Shown here: positions 18,345 to 28,249 of the stretch, in pieces
Numbering within the stretch: the stretch's first letter is position 1
How the letters are laid out: every line of letters begins with the position of its first letter
Assembly: GCA_030037735.1 (NCBI GenBank)
Contig: JASHQC010000034.1
Coordinates: forward strand, 1-40,273
Direction: 5' to 3'
DNA: 40,273 bases
From: Thermoplasmata archaeon
GTDB lineage: Archaea; Thermoplasmatota; Thermoplasmata; Lutacidiplasmatales; UBA184
Notes under the pieces: model-generated
Told to the model about the DNA's origin: nothing
Seen by the model: the letters and a program-made list of their open reading frames with translations, nothing else
Databases searched by the model: none
Made by a program: the position numbers and the translations under genes

Positions 18345-19133
18345 GTGCCGGACACGGTTCGCCTCGAGGAAGCTCCCTTCATCGGGGAGATCGAGCGGAT
18401 CGTCCGACTGGCCGAGGAACGCGGAATCGTGCTGAGGGCCTGCGGGTCCGTGGGCCTGTACTACCGCCTGCGCCATGACCCGGGCGCTCGCGCCGTCTAC
18501 CTGCTGCGGGATGGAACCTCCCGCGTCACCCCACTCTTCAAGGACCTGGACTTGGCGAGCCAGGAGAAGCACTCCAGCAAGATCTACAAGCTCCTCGTCC
18601 AGGAGCTCGGCTACACGGAGGACCGGGAGACCAACGCGCTCTTCGGGATGTACAGGAACGTCTTCTTCCATCCTGCCTTCTCCATCGACATCTTTTACGA
18701 TGTGCTGCATTTCAGCCATGATATCCCTCTCAAGGACCGGTTCCCGCCGGGAGTGACGCTCACCCCCGAAGACCTGGTGCTCGGGAAACTGCAGATCCAC
18801 AAGACGACGACCCGGGACCTGATGGACCTCGGCGCGGCGGCGATGGCCTTTCACGTTGCCGGGCTGGACCGAGACTACCTCTCCACGATCGTGGGCGACG
18901 ACTGGGGGTTCTGGTACGACTCCGATCAGAACCTCCGACGGAGCAAGGAGCTAGTCTCGAGGCTGCCGACCGATGGGGACCCGGCAAAGCTCGAGATCGC
19001 CTCTCGTGCGGAGCGTCACCTCCAGGAGTACATCGACTTCCTCGCCAACGTGCCGAAGACGCGCCGGTGGGAGAAGCGGAGGGCCAAGGGGACCTCCGAG
19101 CCCTGGTACGAGGACGTGGACGAACTCCACTAG
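18345..19133 (+). CDS. Nucleotidyltransferase-fold protein (AbiEii-like), paralogue 2
   Basis: ACGSVGLYYRL..FKDLDLA, SIDIFYD, LVLGKLQIHK, RDLMDLGAA, DWGFW; starts 3 nt after the MPE stop. Confidence 0.7.
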   Translation: MPDTVRLEEAPFIGEIERIVRLAEERGIVLRACGSVGLYYRLRHDPGARAVYLLRDGTSRVTPLFKDLDLASQEKHSSKIYKLLVQELGYTEDRETNALFGMYRNVFFHPAFSIDIFYDVLHFSHDIPLKDRFPPGVTLTPEDLVLGKLQIHKTTTRDLMDLGAAAMAFHVAGLDRDYLSTIVGDDWGFWYDSDQNLRRSKELVSRLPTDGDPAKLEIASRAERHLQEYIDFLANVPKTRRWEKRRAKGTSEPWYEDVDELH

Positions 19134-20083
19134 CCGTTCCCGGAACGGCGCCGTGCGACGGCGGACATCGCTTCGAAGAGGGCGTTGGCGGCGGTGAGGG
19201 CCGTCACCTGGCCCATGTGGTCGTACTGCGGAGCCACCTCCACCACGTCGAACCCGACCACATGAAGCCGGTGCAGCGCTCGCAGGAAATGAATTAGCTC
19301 CCGGCTGGTGAGCCCGCCCGGCTCGGGAGTGCCGGTGCCCGGGGCGAACGCGGGGTCCAGGACGTCGATGTCGAGCGACACGTAGACGGGCTGGTCCCGG
19401 ATCTCCGCCACAATCTCGTCCATAATCGGGGCGTACCCGCGAACGTCCACATCCTCGGTCGTATACGTGCGATGGACGATTGCCGCATTGTTCGGCACGT
19501 CCTCGGCGCTGTACAGCGGGCTCCGGATCCCGACCTGGAACACGTTGCTCTTCGTGACGAGTCCTTCTTCGTACGCCCGCTTCACCCACGTGCCGTGGGT
19601 GAACCGTTTCGTCCCCCAGTAGGCCTCCCACGTGTCGAAGTGGGCGTCGAAATGGAGCAGGCTCACCGGTGTCCCAGCGGCCGCGCGCTGGGCCCTGAGG
19701 ATGGGAAGCGTGATGGAGTGGTCCCCGCCCGCAGTGAAAGGTACGACGCCGGCCTGGAAGATCGGCCGCAGGCCTTCCTCGATCCGCTGGAACGTGTCCT
19801 CGAGGAAACCGGGCACCGGGTCGATGTCCCCGAAGTCCACGACATCGAGCACCCGGAACGGGTAGACCTGGGCGAACATGTTGTACGAACGAACCAGCCT
19901 CGAATTGTTCCGGATCGCCGACGGCCCTTCGCGGGCGCCGCTCCGGAAACTCGTCGCATCGTCCCACGGTATCCCCAGGAAAACGCCCTTCGCCGTCCGA
20001 AGGTCTTGGGATTGGGGTAGCCGGGCGAACGACGCGATCTGAGCGAATCGTGGGGACCGGCCCAGGCCCTGCGGGTCGGTCAT
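19130..20083 (-). CDS. Agmatinase / ureohydrolase family
   Basis: GGDHSITLPILRA, HFDAHFDTWE, SLDIDVLDPAFAPGTGTPEPGGLTSREL manganese-binding motifs. Confidence 0.93.
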   Translation of the reverse strand: MTDPQGLGRSPRFAQIASFARLPQSQDLRTAKGVFLGIPWDDATSFRSGAREGPSAIRNNSRLVRSYNMFAQVYPFRVLDVVDFGDIDPVPGFLEDTFQRIEEGLRPIFQAGVVPFTAGGDHSITLPILRAQRAAAGTPVSLLHFDAHFDTWEAYWGTKRFTHGTWVKRAYEEGLVTKSNVFQVGIRSPLYSAEDVPNNAAIVHRTYTTEDVDVRGYAPIMDEIVAEIRDQPVYVSLDIDVLDPAFAPGTGTPEPGGLTSRELIHFLRALHRLHVVGFDVVEVAPQYDHMGQVTALTAANALFEAMSAVARRRSGNG

Positions 20084-20101
20084 CGCGACGAACCGGCCGG
20101 A

Positions 20102-21751
20102 TTAGTCCGGAGGGAGTTCCTTGAAGGCGAGCCCGATGTCAATCCCACGGGTCCGCTGGTTGTACCAGCGCGACGCGAGGAAGAGAATCGCCGCGCCGAT
20201 GAAAACGGCCACGATGATGATCGCCCCCGTCTCTTTGTTGGACGGGGTGAACGCGGCCGCGGCGCCTAGGAGCGGCAACGTGGCCACCAGATAGGCCGAG
20301 ACCAACGTCACCACGAACGAGAGACCCCCCGCGATGACGCTGAGCGGCTTGTGGTTCTTGAGACCCAGCCGCGCGAGCGACAGCGACGTGAGCATGACGG
20401 TGAGCATCGGAAGGAAGAACAACAGGAAAACGAACGGCGTGTACAGGGCCGTGTAATAATAGGTGAGGAACGGTAGCAGTATGATCCCCGCGACGCCGAT
20501 GAAGAGAATGCCCACCCACGGCTGGTGCGTCGACCGGGTAACGTTCCCCATCCACTTCGGAACGATGCGGTCCAGCGACATCGAGAGCATGAACCGGGAG
20601 AAAATGTAGAATCCCAGGATCAGCCACAACAGGTACCACGACGCGGAGCCGAGGAAGATAATTCCCAGCCAGATCGAGTTTCCGTGGGCGGCAAACGCCG
20701 GCGCCGACGTGAGTCCCATGGCAAAGGGCAACGTGGCCGTTACGCCGGTGGGACCGGGAATTCCGTAATCCGTGATCGCCACGGATCCGTTGAGGAAATT
20801 CATCCCGACCACGACTTCGAAGGTCCGTACGATGAGCACGGCGAAGGCGACCGACAGGAGGAACGAGATCGCCATCCCGGTGGTGATACTCCGGGAGGAG
20901 CGCTTGAACTCCCCCGCGATGTAGCTCGGCGCCGTGCCGAACATGTAGTAGAAGGCGAACAGTAACGGAACGAACAGGATCGTATTCGTAAGGCTCGACC
21001 CGTAGGCTCCAAAGTTCGCCGCGCCGTAGGCAGAGATGGCCTGGTAGTACGTCGGATCACCGGTATAGTTGTTCACGGCGTTGACGAAACCGGTGTGGCC
21101 CATCGCGAGCAGCAGGCCCACCGATACCAGGATTCCGAAGAGCTCGAGGATGAGGAGGGCTGAAAAGATCTGAAAGGCGACCTTAGGCTTCATGACGATC
21201 CAGAGGGCCATCGCGACGAGCGTCACGAGGATTCCAATAATGGTGATGTAGAGCGGATTACCGATGACGAGACTGATGCTGTTCCCCTCGGTGAGCAGGT
21301 GGGCATTGCTGGTGAACGCCCCCCACACGGCGAGGCTGGGCCCGACGCTCAGCGTCGAGAACCAGTACGGGAGCACCGCAGCGTAGATGATGACGTTGAG
21401 GAGGCGACCGAAGGCCGACAGGATGCCGAAGTAGGGGTGGAGCTGCCGGGACGAGTACACGTACTCCCCCCCCGACCGGGGCATCTCGATTCCGATCAAC
21501 GTGTACGTGACGATAATCGGGATGGCGATGAGGGCGGCCAGCGCCGTGGCCTGCATCAAGTTCGCCCCGGTGACGAACAGCAGGATGATCAGGAACAGAC
21601 CGAAGGCGGGGCCGGGTCCGAGCGAAATGAGGTTGATCGAGAAGGACTCGAAGGCCCCCAAGTCCTTGACCAGTCCACTGGTCTTTCGCGCGAAGACAGT
21701 CCTCTCAACTTCCGCGGTCGCGGCGGCCGTGGCGTCCGCTGTTGCAGCCAT
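20102..21751 (-). CDS. APC family amino acid permease
   Basis: MPRSGGEYVYSSRQLHPYFG; about 12 hydrophobic segments; paralogue of 4453..6153. Confidence 0.9.
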   Translation of the reverse strand: MAATADATAAATAEVERTVFARKTSGLVKDLGAFESFSINLISLGPGPAFGLFLIILLFVTGANLMQATALAALIAIPIIVTYTLIGIEMPRSGGEYVYSSRQLHPYFGILSAFGRLLNVIIYAAVLPYWFSTLSVGPSLAVWGAFTSNAHLLTEGNSISLVIGNPLYITIIGILVTLVAMALWIVMKPKVAFQIFSALLILELFGILVSVGLLLAMGHTGFVNAVNNYTGDPTYYQAISAYGAANFGAYGSSLTNTILFVPLLFAFYYMFGTAPSYIAGEFKRSSRSITTGMAISFLLSVAFAVLIVRTFEVVVGMNFLNGSVAITDYGIPGPTGVTATLPFAMGLTSAPAFAAHGNSIWLGIIFLGSASWYLLWLILGFYIFSRFMLSMSLDRIVPKWMGNVTRSTHQPWVGILFIGVAGIILLPFLTYYYTALYTPFVFLLFFLPMLTVMLTSLSLARLGLKNHKPLSVIAGGLSFVVTLVSAYLVATLPLLGAAAAFTPSNKETGAIIIVAVFIGAAILFLASRWYNQRTRGIDIGLAFKELPPD

Positions 21752-21960
21752 GGTTCGTTTTCAGTGGCCAAGGAGTCGATTCGGAAAACCTGAGGGTCTC
21801 TGTCCCCGGGTCAACACCGATCGAACCGGTCCCCCGCGCACGAGGTCAGCAGCAAGTTTTGCTATCTAAATCCACCGATTTTGCCGGGTCGCCTTTTCGC
21901 TCACGCACTGCGCTGGGCCCGGTTACCGCCCTTTTCTACCCGACGAGATTCCCTCGGACG

Positions 21961-22809
21961 ATGCGCGTCGCCCTGAATCAGTTCGCCCCCGAGTTTCCCG
22001 GACGGGATCGGAACTGGGAGCGGATCCGGGGGGCCGCGGAAGCGACCGAGGCGGATGTAGTGGTGTTCCCGGAGCTCACCTCGACTGGGTACATGTACCA
22101 GAACCGCGCCGAGATCGCGCCGTACAGCGACTCGCGGGAGGCGCTGCGTTCCCTCGGACCGATCGCACGCCAGCATGGCCGGCTGATCGTGGGCGGCTTC
22201 GCCGAGCGCGTCGGCGGAAAACTGTTCAACAGCGCCTACGCGGTCGGCCCGGACCGGACTTGGGTGTACCGTAAGATCCATCTGTGGAACATGGAGAACG
22301 AGATCTTCGGGACCGGCAACCAGGAGCTTACGTTCGAGTTCCAAGGCCACCGCATCGGGATCATCGTCTGCTACGACCTCCAGTTCCCCGAGCTGGCCAG
22401 TTACTATGCTGCCAAAGGAGTCGAGCTGTTACTCGTCCCCATGGCGTGGGCGGAAGAGCCGGTGCCGCTCGGTTCTCCGTTGCAGATTTACAATCACCTC
22501 GCTATCTCCACGGCATTCTCCCACGGGATCTATGTCGGAGTTTCCAACCGGGTGGGAACGGAACGGGGAGCGGTCTTTCCAGGACAATCGAGCCTGACCG
22601 ACCCGTTCGGCCGGATCCAATACCTCGATTCTGCGGAAGGCACCCTCCTCGCGACACTCGATTTCTCCCTGCTCGGAAAGGCCAAGCAGCCCAATCCACG
22701 GAACAATCTCGACACGGATCCGCGTCTCCGGATATCGCTCCCGAAGCCGGCGCCGGCCCGCCGAACGCGTCGGGCGAAGTATCGGCGCGGCCGCTCCTCT
22801 CGGCGCTAA
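21961..22809 (+). CDS. Carbon-nitrogen hydrolase (nitrilase superfamily)
   Basis: Glu/Lys/Cys triad FPELTSTGY, YRKIHLW, IVCYDLQFPE; ATG at 21961 with TTTTCTAC about 27 nt upstream. Confidence 0.92.
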   Translation: MRVALNQFAPEFPGRDRNWERIRGAAEATEADVVVFPELTSTGYMYQNRAEIAPYSDSREALRSLGPIARQHGRLIVGGFAERVGGKLFNSAYAVGPDRTWVYRKIHLWNMENEIFGTGNQELTFEFQGHRIGIIVCYDLQFPELASYYAAKGVELLLVPMAWAEEPVPLGSPLQIYNHLAISTAFSHGIYVGVSNRVGTERGAVFPGQSSLTDPFGRIQYLDSAEGTLLATLDFSLLGKAKQPNPRNNLDTDPRLRISLPKPAPARRTRRAKYRRGRSSRR

Positions 22810-22813
22810 CCCG

Positions 22814-23284
22814 TTAGCTGCCCGAGGTCGGCGGCGTCGCCGGTGGACTGGCAGGGGTATCCGGGGGCGGCAGTTGGGACGTACAGAAACCGCACCGGGT
22901 GGCCGCGACCGGAATGGTCTCATGACAGAAAGGGCACTCCTTCGTCGTGGGAGGGGTCGCAGCCTTCTTCGCGTCTTGGTGCTGTTGATATCGTAACAGC
23001 GGGTAGACGATCAGGAAAAACAGCACGGCGGCGACGATCAGGAAGTTAATCACGTCCGCCAGAAAAGCGCCCCAATGGAACGTGGCATGACCCACCTGGG
23101 AGGTTTGGTTCGCGAGGTTCCCGGTTCCCCCGGCCTCCCCGATCAGGGGGGAGATGATGCCGGTCGTAAAGCCCGTCACGACGGACGCAAAGGCCACCCC
23201 CATCACGAAGGCGATCGCCAGCTGGACGACGTTGCCCTTCATGATGAAGTCCCGGAACTCTTGGACGATCTTCGGCTGTTTCAT
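22814..23284 (-). CDS. mscL: Large-conductance mechanosensitive channel MscL with C-terminal zinc ribbon
   Basis: FRDFIMKGNVVQLAIAFVMGVAFASVVTGFTTGIISPLIG; C-terminal CPFCHETIPVAATRCGFC. Confidence 0.93.
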   Translation of the reverse strand: MKQPKIVQEFRDFIMKGNVVQLAIAFVMGVAFASVVTGFTTGIISPLIGEAGGTGNLANQTSQVGHATFHWGAFLADVINFLIVAAVLFFLIVYPLLRYQQHQDAKKAATPPTTKECPFCHETIPVAATRCGFCTSQLPPPDTPASPPATPPTSGS

Positions 23285-23422
23285 TCGTGACCCTCGCTGG
23301 TCGAAGGCTCGGAGAAAGCGGCCGGTTCAAAAGCTTGCGTAAAGGGGGAATCTGACCGACGGATCGATGCATATTCTGAGGAGTCCCAGTTTGGACCGCT
23401 AGCTTGCCCGAGAACCCGGACC

Positions 23423-26002
23423 GTGCGGGGGCGGAGGGAGAGCAGAAAAGGGAGGCCGACCTTCACAGGGTGCTCTGCTGACCACGGAGCTACGTCCTTG
23501 AGCGGCACTCACAACGATAGAGGACCAACCCGAGTCGCTTGGCGCTGGCGAGCGGCGTGGAAGCGCCACACCCGACGCGAGGCGGGGACCATCAGCGTGA
23601 TTCTGATCACGCTTCTCCTTCTCACCACGGGTCTCCCGTCCTTCCGCTCTGGAGTATCACTTCCCGGTGGAGGTCTGGGCGCTCCCGCGCTAAGGACGAC
23701 TCCGGAGTCGGCGGAGCCGACTTCACACCCCAGCCTTACCCCAGTATCCAAGGCGTCCATCTCTGATGCGGCCACCTTGGCTTCCGCTCAGTTTGCCTGG
23801 AGCAGCGCCCAGCCACCGCCCGTCGGCAATCTCACGGGAGCCGGCTTCGCCTCCGACCCGCTCCGCGAGGAATCGATCTTGTTTGGCGGCGCGAGCGCAA
23901 CGACTCTCCTGAATAGAACCTGGACGTACTGGGAATCCAACAACTCCTGGTCGACGGTTCCGACTCCCGCCGGACTTACGCCTCGTAGCGACTTCGGCTT
24001 TGCTGCGGATTCCCTGTCTCAGGTCGGTGTGCTGTTTGGAGGCCTCGCGAACGCCACAAGCGACCAGGTGGTCTCGGACACGTGGACCTTCAACTTCACG
24101 AACGGCACCTGGACCAACGTCACCCAGGGCGTCGCGCCAGCCGCCCGCCAGGATCCGGCCTTTGCCGTGGCCCCCACGCTGGGAAAGGCGCTGCTGTTCG
24201 GAGGATGGAACCGCAACCTGTCCGGGACCGGCGCGCTCCTCTACAGTGACACGTGGATCCTCAACCTGACCACCTACGTCTGGAGCCACGTCTCCACGAG
24301 CGGCGCGAATCAACCTCCCCCGCTCGAGGGTGCGGGTCTCAGCTGGGACCCGGTTCTCGGACAGTTCGAGCTGTTCGGCGGGTGTTTCCCTTGCAGCTCC
24401 GACGTCTGGCGCTTCACCCCGGCGACCGGACTCTGGTCCGAGGTCACAGTCGGTGGCACGATTCCCCCGCCCCGGAGCTCGCCGGCCTGGGCATACGACC
24501 CCGCGCAGGGGCAGGACGTGTTGTTCGGAGGGATCGGCAACGGGGGCCCGCTCAATGATACCTACGTCTGGAACCCGGCCACCGGAAACTGGACCGCCCA
24601 GACCTTTGGATCACATCCGACGGCCCGGTCCGCCGCCGCGGCGACGTGGATGGACGTCCCCGACAACGAGACGCTGTTACTCACCGAGGGAGCGGCCCAC
24701 ACCGCGACCGCCGACCTTTGGCGGCTCGCACCCATGGCCAACCTTTCGATCCGGGTGTACAACCTCACGAGCCACCTCCCGGTGGTCAGTGCGTCGGTCA
24801 CGCTCGATGGGACGGACGCGGCGCTCACAAATGCCCTCGGCTATCGGAACATCAGCCAAGTCACTCCCGTAGAACATGTCGTCGGGGCGATTGCGCCCGG
24901 GTATGCCCCGTCCTCGTTTCCGCTATGGGTAGACCCTGGGCTCCTCTCGCATGTCGCCGTGAATCTGACCCCGATCCCGCCCGCCGACCTCACAGTCCTC
25001 GTGACGAGCGATACGGGAAATCCGATCTCCGGGGCACAAGTGGCTGTCCGCATCCAGGGTGTTCTCGTCCAGAGTCCTCCCTTGATCACGAACAGCTCGG
25101 GGTACGTGAGCTACACCGGCATCCCGACGTATACCGTGGAGGTGACGGCCTCTGCGGTGTACTTCCACAACAACTCGACGGTCGTGAACCTCGTGTCCGG
25201 GCAGGACACGCTCGTCAAGATCCAGCTGATACCTTACCCCGTGGCCTGGGTCCATGTCCTCGGGTATCTGCCACCGCTAGGGTTTAGCCAGCCGTTGTAC
25301 CGCGCCTACGTCAGTGTGGACGAGAGCTCGGAAGGGTACACCGATCTCTCAGGGGAGGCTTTCGTACAGCTCGACGTCGACGGGGTTATCACAGTCTCGG
25401 TGTCCGCTCCGGGATTCTCCCCCAACCAGATGACCGAGGATGCCCCGTTCACCGGGCTCTTCTCGGTGAACATCACCCTGACCTCGCTGCCGTTCGGTGC
25501 GGTCCACGTGCTTGTCCTCGAAGCGGGGACCCATTTCCCGATCGCGGAGGCGGGAGTCAATTTCACGACCGTGCCGGGCTCTCCGCTCAATGCCCTGCTG
25601 CTGACCGGCGAGACCGGGGCCAACGGATACTCGAACAACAGCTACCCCCCGACCAACTATTCGATCACGGTACAGCACCCGGGATTTCTCGAGAACACGT
25701 CGATCACGGACCTCCACGTCTCCCCCTCCAGCGTGCAGAGGATCACGGTCAATCTCACGCCGCTGCCCGCCACCGGAACCCCGGGGGGGAACGGCACCTT
25801 CTACCTCATCCCGCCCGGGCAGCCGGTCGCCTGGGTGTTCCTGATCGTTCCCCTCCTCCTCCTGCTGGCCGGAGGCACCTATCTGGGACTGACGCGGGGC
25901 GAACCGACCCGGTCACGGACGTTCCGGCCGACTCCGCGGCTCCGGAAGCCGCCACCCTCACCGAGTCCGAGGCGTCCTCCTATGCCACCTCCCTCGGAGT
26001 GA
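23423..26002 (+). CDS. Secreted/membrane-anchored kelch-repeat protein with carboxypeptidase regulatory-like domains
   Basis: Repeated FGG..DTW kelch blades; Ig-like/regulatory segments (VLVTSDTGNPISGAQVAVRI); N-terminal hydrophobic signal and C-terminal TM (AWVFLIVPLLLLLAGGTYLGL). Start codon uncertain. Confidence 0.8.
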   Translation: MRGRRESRKGRPTFTGCSADHGATSLSGTHNDRGPTRVAWRWRAAWKRHTRREAGTISVILITLLLLTTGLPSFRSGVSLPGGGLGAPALRTTPESAEPTSHPSLTPVSKASISDAATLASAQFAWSSAQPPPVGNLTGAGFASDPLREESILFGGASATTLLNRTWTYWESNNSWSTVPTPAGLTPRSDFGFAADSLSQVGVLFGGLANATSDQVVSDTWTFNFTNGTWTNVTQGVAPAARQDPAFAVAPTLGKALLFGGWNRNLSGTGALLYSDTWILNLTTYVWSHVSTSGANQPPPLEGAGLSWDPVLGQFELFGGCFPCSSDVWRFTPATGLWSEVTVGGTIPPPRSSPAWAYDPAQGQDVLFGGIGNGGPLNDTYVWNPATGNWTAQTFGSHPTARSAAAATWMDVPDNETLLLTEGAAHTATADLWRLAPMANLSIRVYNLTSHLPVVSASVTLDGTDAALTNALGYRNISQVTPVEHVVGAIAPGYAPSSFPLWVDPGLLSHVAVNLTPIPPADLTVLVTSDTGNPISGAQVAVRIQGVLVQSPPLITNSSGYVSYTGIPTYTVEVTASAVYFHNNSTVVNLVSGQDTLVKIQLIPYPVAWVHVLGYLPPLGFSQPLYRAYVSVDESSEGYTDLSGEAFVQLDVDGVITVSVSAPGFSPNQMTEDAPFTGLFSVNITLTSLPFGAVHVLVLEAGTHFPIAEAGVNFTTVPGSPLNALLLTGETGANGYSNNSYPPTNYSITVQHPGFLENTSITDLHVSPSSVQRITVNLTPLPATGTPGGNGTFYLIPPGQPVAWVFLIVPLLLLLAGGTYLGLTRGEPTRSRTFRPTPRLRKPPPSPSPRRPPMPPPSE

Positions 26003-26030
26003 GGAGGCCCCGGCTGCGACCCTCGTTCCG

Positions 26031-26924
26031 CTATGGATGGGCGGGTAGCGTGCGCCGCATTACGGCGATCGTGAACCCGAGGGCCGCCACGACCCCGGTG
26101 GCGATCAGTAACAAGGTGACTCCCGGACTCACGAAGGCCGCGGCGATGGCCAGCACCGCCGCCAGACAGCCGCCCAACAGCCCGGGCACGCCGGGCGGAA
26201 TGCCGCTGGCCGGTTCTGGGGCGGAGCGGCCCTCCAAGGTGCTTGTGAGATCGGGGCCGAGGTCCACGGGGGCCTCCTCCATCGCGAGAAACGAGGTCAT
26301 CGCTCCGGCCGACGGTAGGAGGTCCCCCCAGGCCGTCTGCGGGCGGAGCGAGGTGAACAGAAGCCCGGCCCCCGCAATGGCGGCGAGCACGATGAAGTCC
26401 GGGTCGAAGAAATCGCGCAGCGGAATCACGCCGCCGGTGGAAGCGAGCAAGCCGTACAGCCCCAGGGCTTGGGTGATGTTGAGAGAGATGAATTCGCGGA
26501 TGAGCTCGCCCGCGGAAACGACGACTCCGGAGCTCGTGAGCCCTTGGTCGGCGGCCAGCAGTCCCAGCCCGATGGCGAGCGCGAACGCGAATGCGAACAG
26601 GCGCCACCCTAAGGGACCCGGCCGTACTGAATAGCCCACCAGCAGGGCCGGCGCAGCGAGTAGACTGCCCGCCAGGAGTTGGACACCAAATCCCAGCGCG
26701 AAGTAGAGCGCGCCGAGAATGAACGCTGTCGCGAAGAGTTGAGCCCCCGCTGCCCAGAGCAGGACTCGCTCGTACGGGAAGGCCGAAAGGATGGCGAGGA
26801 TCAGCATCACGACAAACATGCCCGCGAACCCCGCTTGGGAGGCGGGGGCCGACCCCAGGACCTTCGCCCCCGCGTAGATCGCCACAGGAAAGGCGAGGAC
26901 CATTGACGGCCAGACTTCCCTCAT
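26031..26924 (-). CDS. Polytopic membrane protein of unknown function
   Basis: Multiple TM segments; ATGA overlap with the upstream DUF58 gene. Confidence 0.75.
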   Translation of the reverse strand: MREVWPSMVLAFPVAIYAGAKVLGSAPASQAGFAGMFVVMLILAILSAFPYERVLLWAAGAQLFATAFILGALYFALGFGVQLLAGSLLAAPALLVGYSVRPGPLGWRLFAFAFALAIGLGLLAADQGLTSSGVVVSAGELIREFISLNITQALGLYGLLASTGGVIPLRDFFDPDFIVLAAIAGAGLLFTSLRPQTAWGDLLPSAGAMTSFLAMEEAPVDLGPDLTSTLEGRSAPEPASGIPPGVPGLLGGCLAAVLAIAAAFVSPGVTLLLIATGVVAALGFTIAVMRRTLPAHP

Positions 26925-28249
26925 GCTACCCCTCGGAACGCTCGAAGGTGTTCCGAGAGCTCGACCATCGCCTCGGTGGGACCGGTCCGGTCATAGCTGA
27001 ACACCGGGGCCCCGAGCGCCGCCAGGGCCGCTACCACTTGATTCCGGCGAGACTTCTCGGGGGCGTCCACGAGCGCCGCGACCCGGCGGGAGGTCTCCTC
27101 CCCGAGCTCGGGATACATTTCTGGGAGGTCCGGGAGGAAGAAGTAGAGAAGGTGGCCCTTCCGTGAGAGCGTCGAATAGCCCTCGGACTCCCGGGCCGCC
27201 CAATGGCCGGGCGCGGCGAAAACGAGCAGGTGGGCCGGCTTCTTGAGGTTCTGGTCCAGGAACTCAAAGGCGCCGCCGGCCTCGAAGGCACCCGGTCCCA
27301 CGCTTGATTCCGTGAGGCCCCGCCGGATGGCGGCCGCAAGGTCAGTCCCCCGGCCGACGGGCACCCACAGGTCCGCTTGATTCGACCAAAGAAGGAGCCC
27401 GACCCGGTCGCCACGCAGCAGGGCGTATCGGACGACGAGCGCGGAAGTTTCTACGGCCCGATCGAGCGCAGTGCTTCCCACTCCTCCGGCTCCCATTCGC
27501 CAGCCGGTGTCGACGACCAGCACGATATCCTGGGGAGTCTCGCGCTCGAACTCTCGAACATAGAGACGACCCATCGCCGACCGCTTCCACGCCACCGCCC
27601 GGATGTCGTCCGATGGCTGGTACTCTCTCAGAGACCGGAACTCGGTCCCCATCCCCCGAATCGGGAGATTTATCCCTCCCTCGATGCGACGGTCGTGGTC
27701 GAAGGTCGAGGGCCCGGCCGCCAACAACGGCACTCGCAACGCGGCATCCACCGTCCACGGATTTTCGACGGTGGTGACCCGAAACGCGAAGCCGAACGGT
27801 TCGTGCGCGACGACCACCGTGGGACCGAGTAGGAATTCTCCTCGTCGAACTGCCCGAAACGCGTAGACGAGCCGCTTCTCCGATTGCGGGGGCCACCACG
27901 TGACCAAGCGCGGTTCCCCCGCCACGATGTCGAGCGAATCGGGGTGGGAGTCGAAGATCTCGGCGTAGAATCCTGTCCTCCCTTGGTTCACCAGACGAAG
28001 ACCCATCGAGCCGATGTCGCCGACGATCACCTCGGACGAGTTCTGGTACCGCTCGTAGGCGAAATTCGCGGGGCTGAATCCACGGGTGGTGAGGGAGAAC
28101 CATATCAGCGCCGCGAGAACGAAGCCGGTAAAGGCCGTCCCGACGACAAGGATCAGCACGTTGAGCGAGTAGAATCCCAGTACGAGGATTCCGAGCCCCC
28201 CTCCTAGAGCCCCGGAACCCCGGGGCGACAGCATCGCGGACGTTCGCAT
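26921..28249 (-). CDS. DUF58 domain protein
   Basis: GMGTEFRSLREYQPSDDIRAVAWKRSAMGRLYVREFERETPQDIVLVVDTGWRMG; ATG at 28249 overlaps the upstream stop (ATGA). Confidence 0.9.
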   Translation of the reverse strand: MRTSAMLSPRGSGALGGGLGILVLGFYSLNVLILVVGTAFTGFVLAALIWFSLTTRGFSPANFAYERYQNSSEVIVGDIGSMGLRLVNQGRTGFYAEIFDSHPDSLDIVAGEPRLVTWWPPQSEKRLVYAFRAVRRGEFLLGPTVVVAHEPFGFAFRVTTVENPWTVDAALRVPLLAAGPSTFDHDRRIEGGINLPIRGMGTEFRSLREYQPSDDIRAVAWKRSAMGRLYVREFERETPQDIVLVVDTGWRMGAGGVGSTALDRAVETSALVVRYALLRGDRVGLLLWSNQADLWVPVGRGTDLAAAIRRGLTESSVGPGAFEAGGAFEFLDQNLKKPAHLLVFAAPGHWAARESEGYSTLSRKGHLLYFFLPDLPEMYPELGEETSRRVAALVDAPEKSRRNQVVAALAALGAPVFSYDRTGPTEAMVELSEHLRAFRGVA

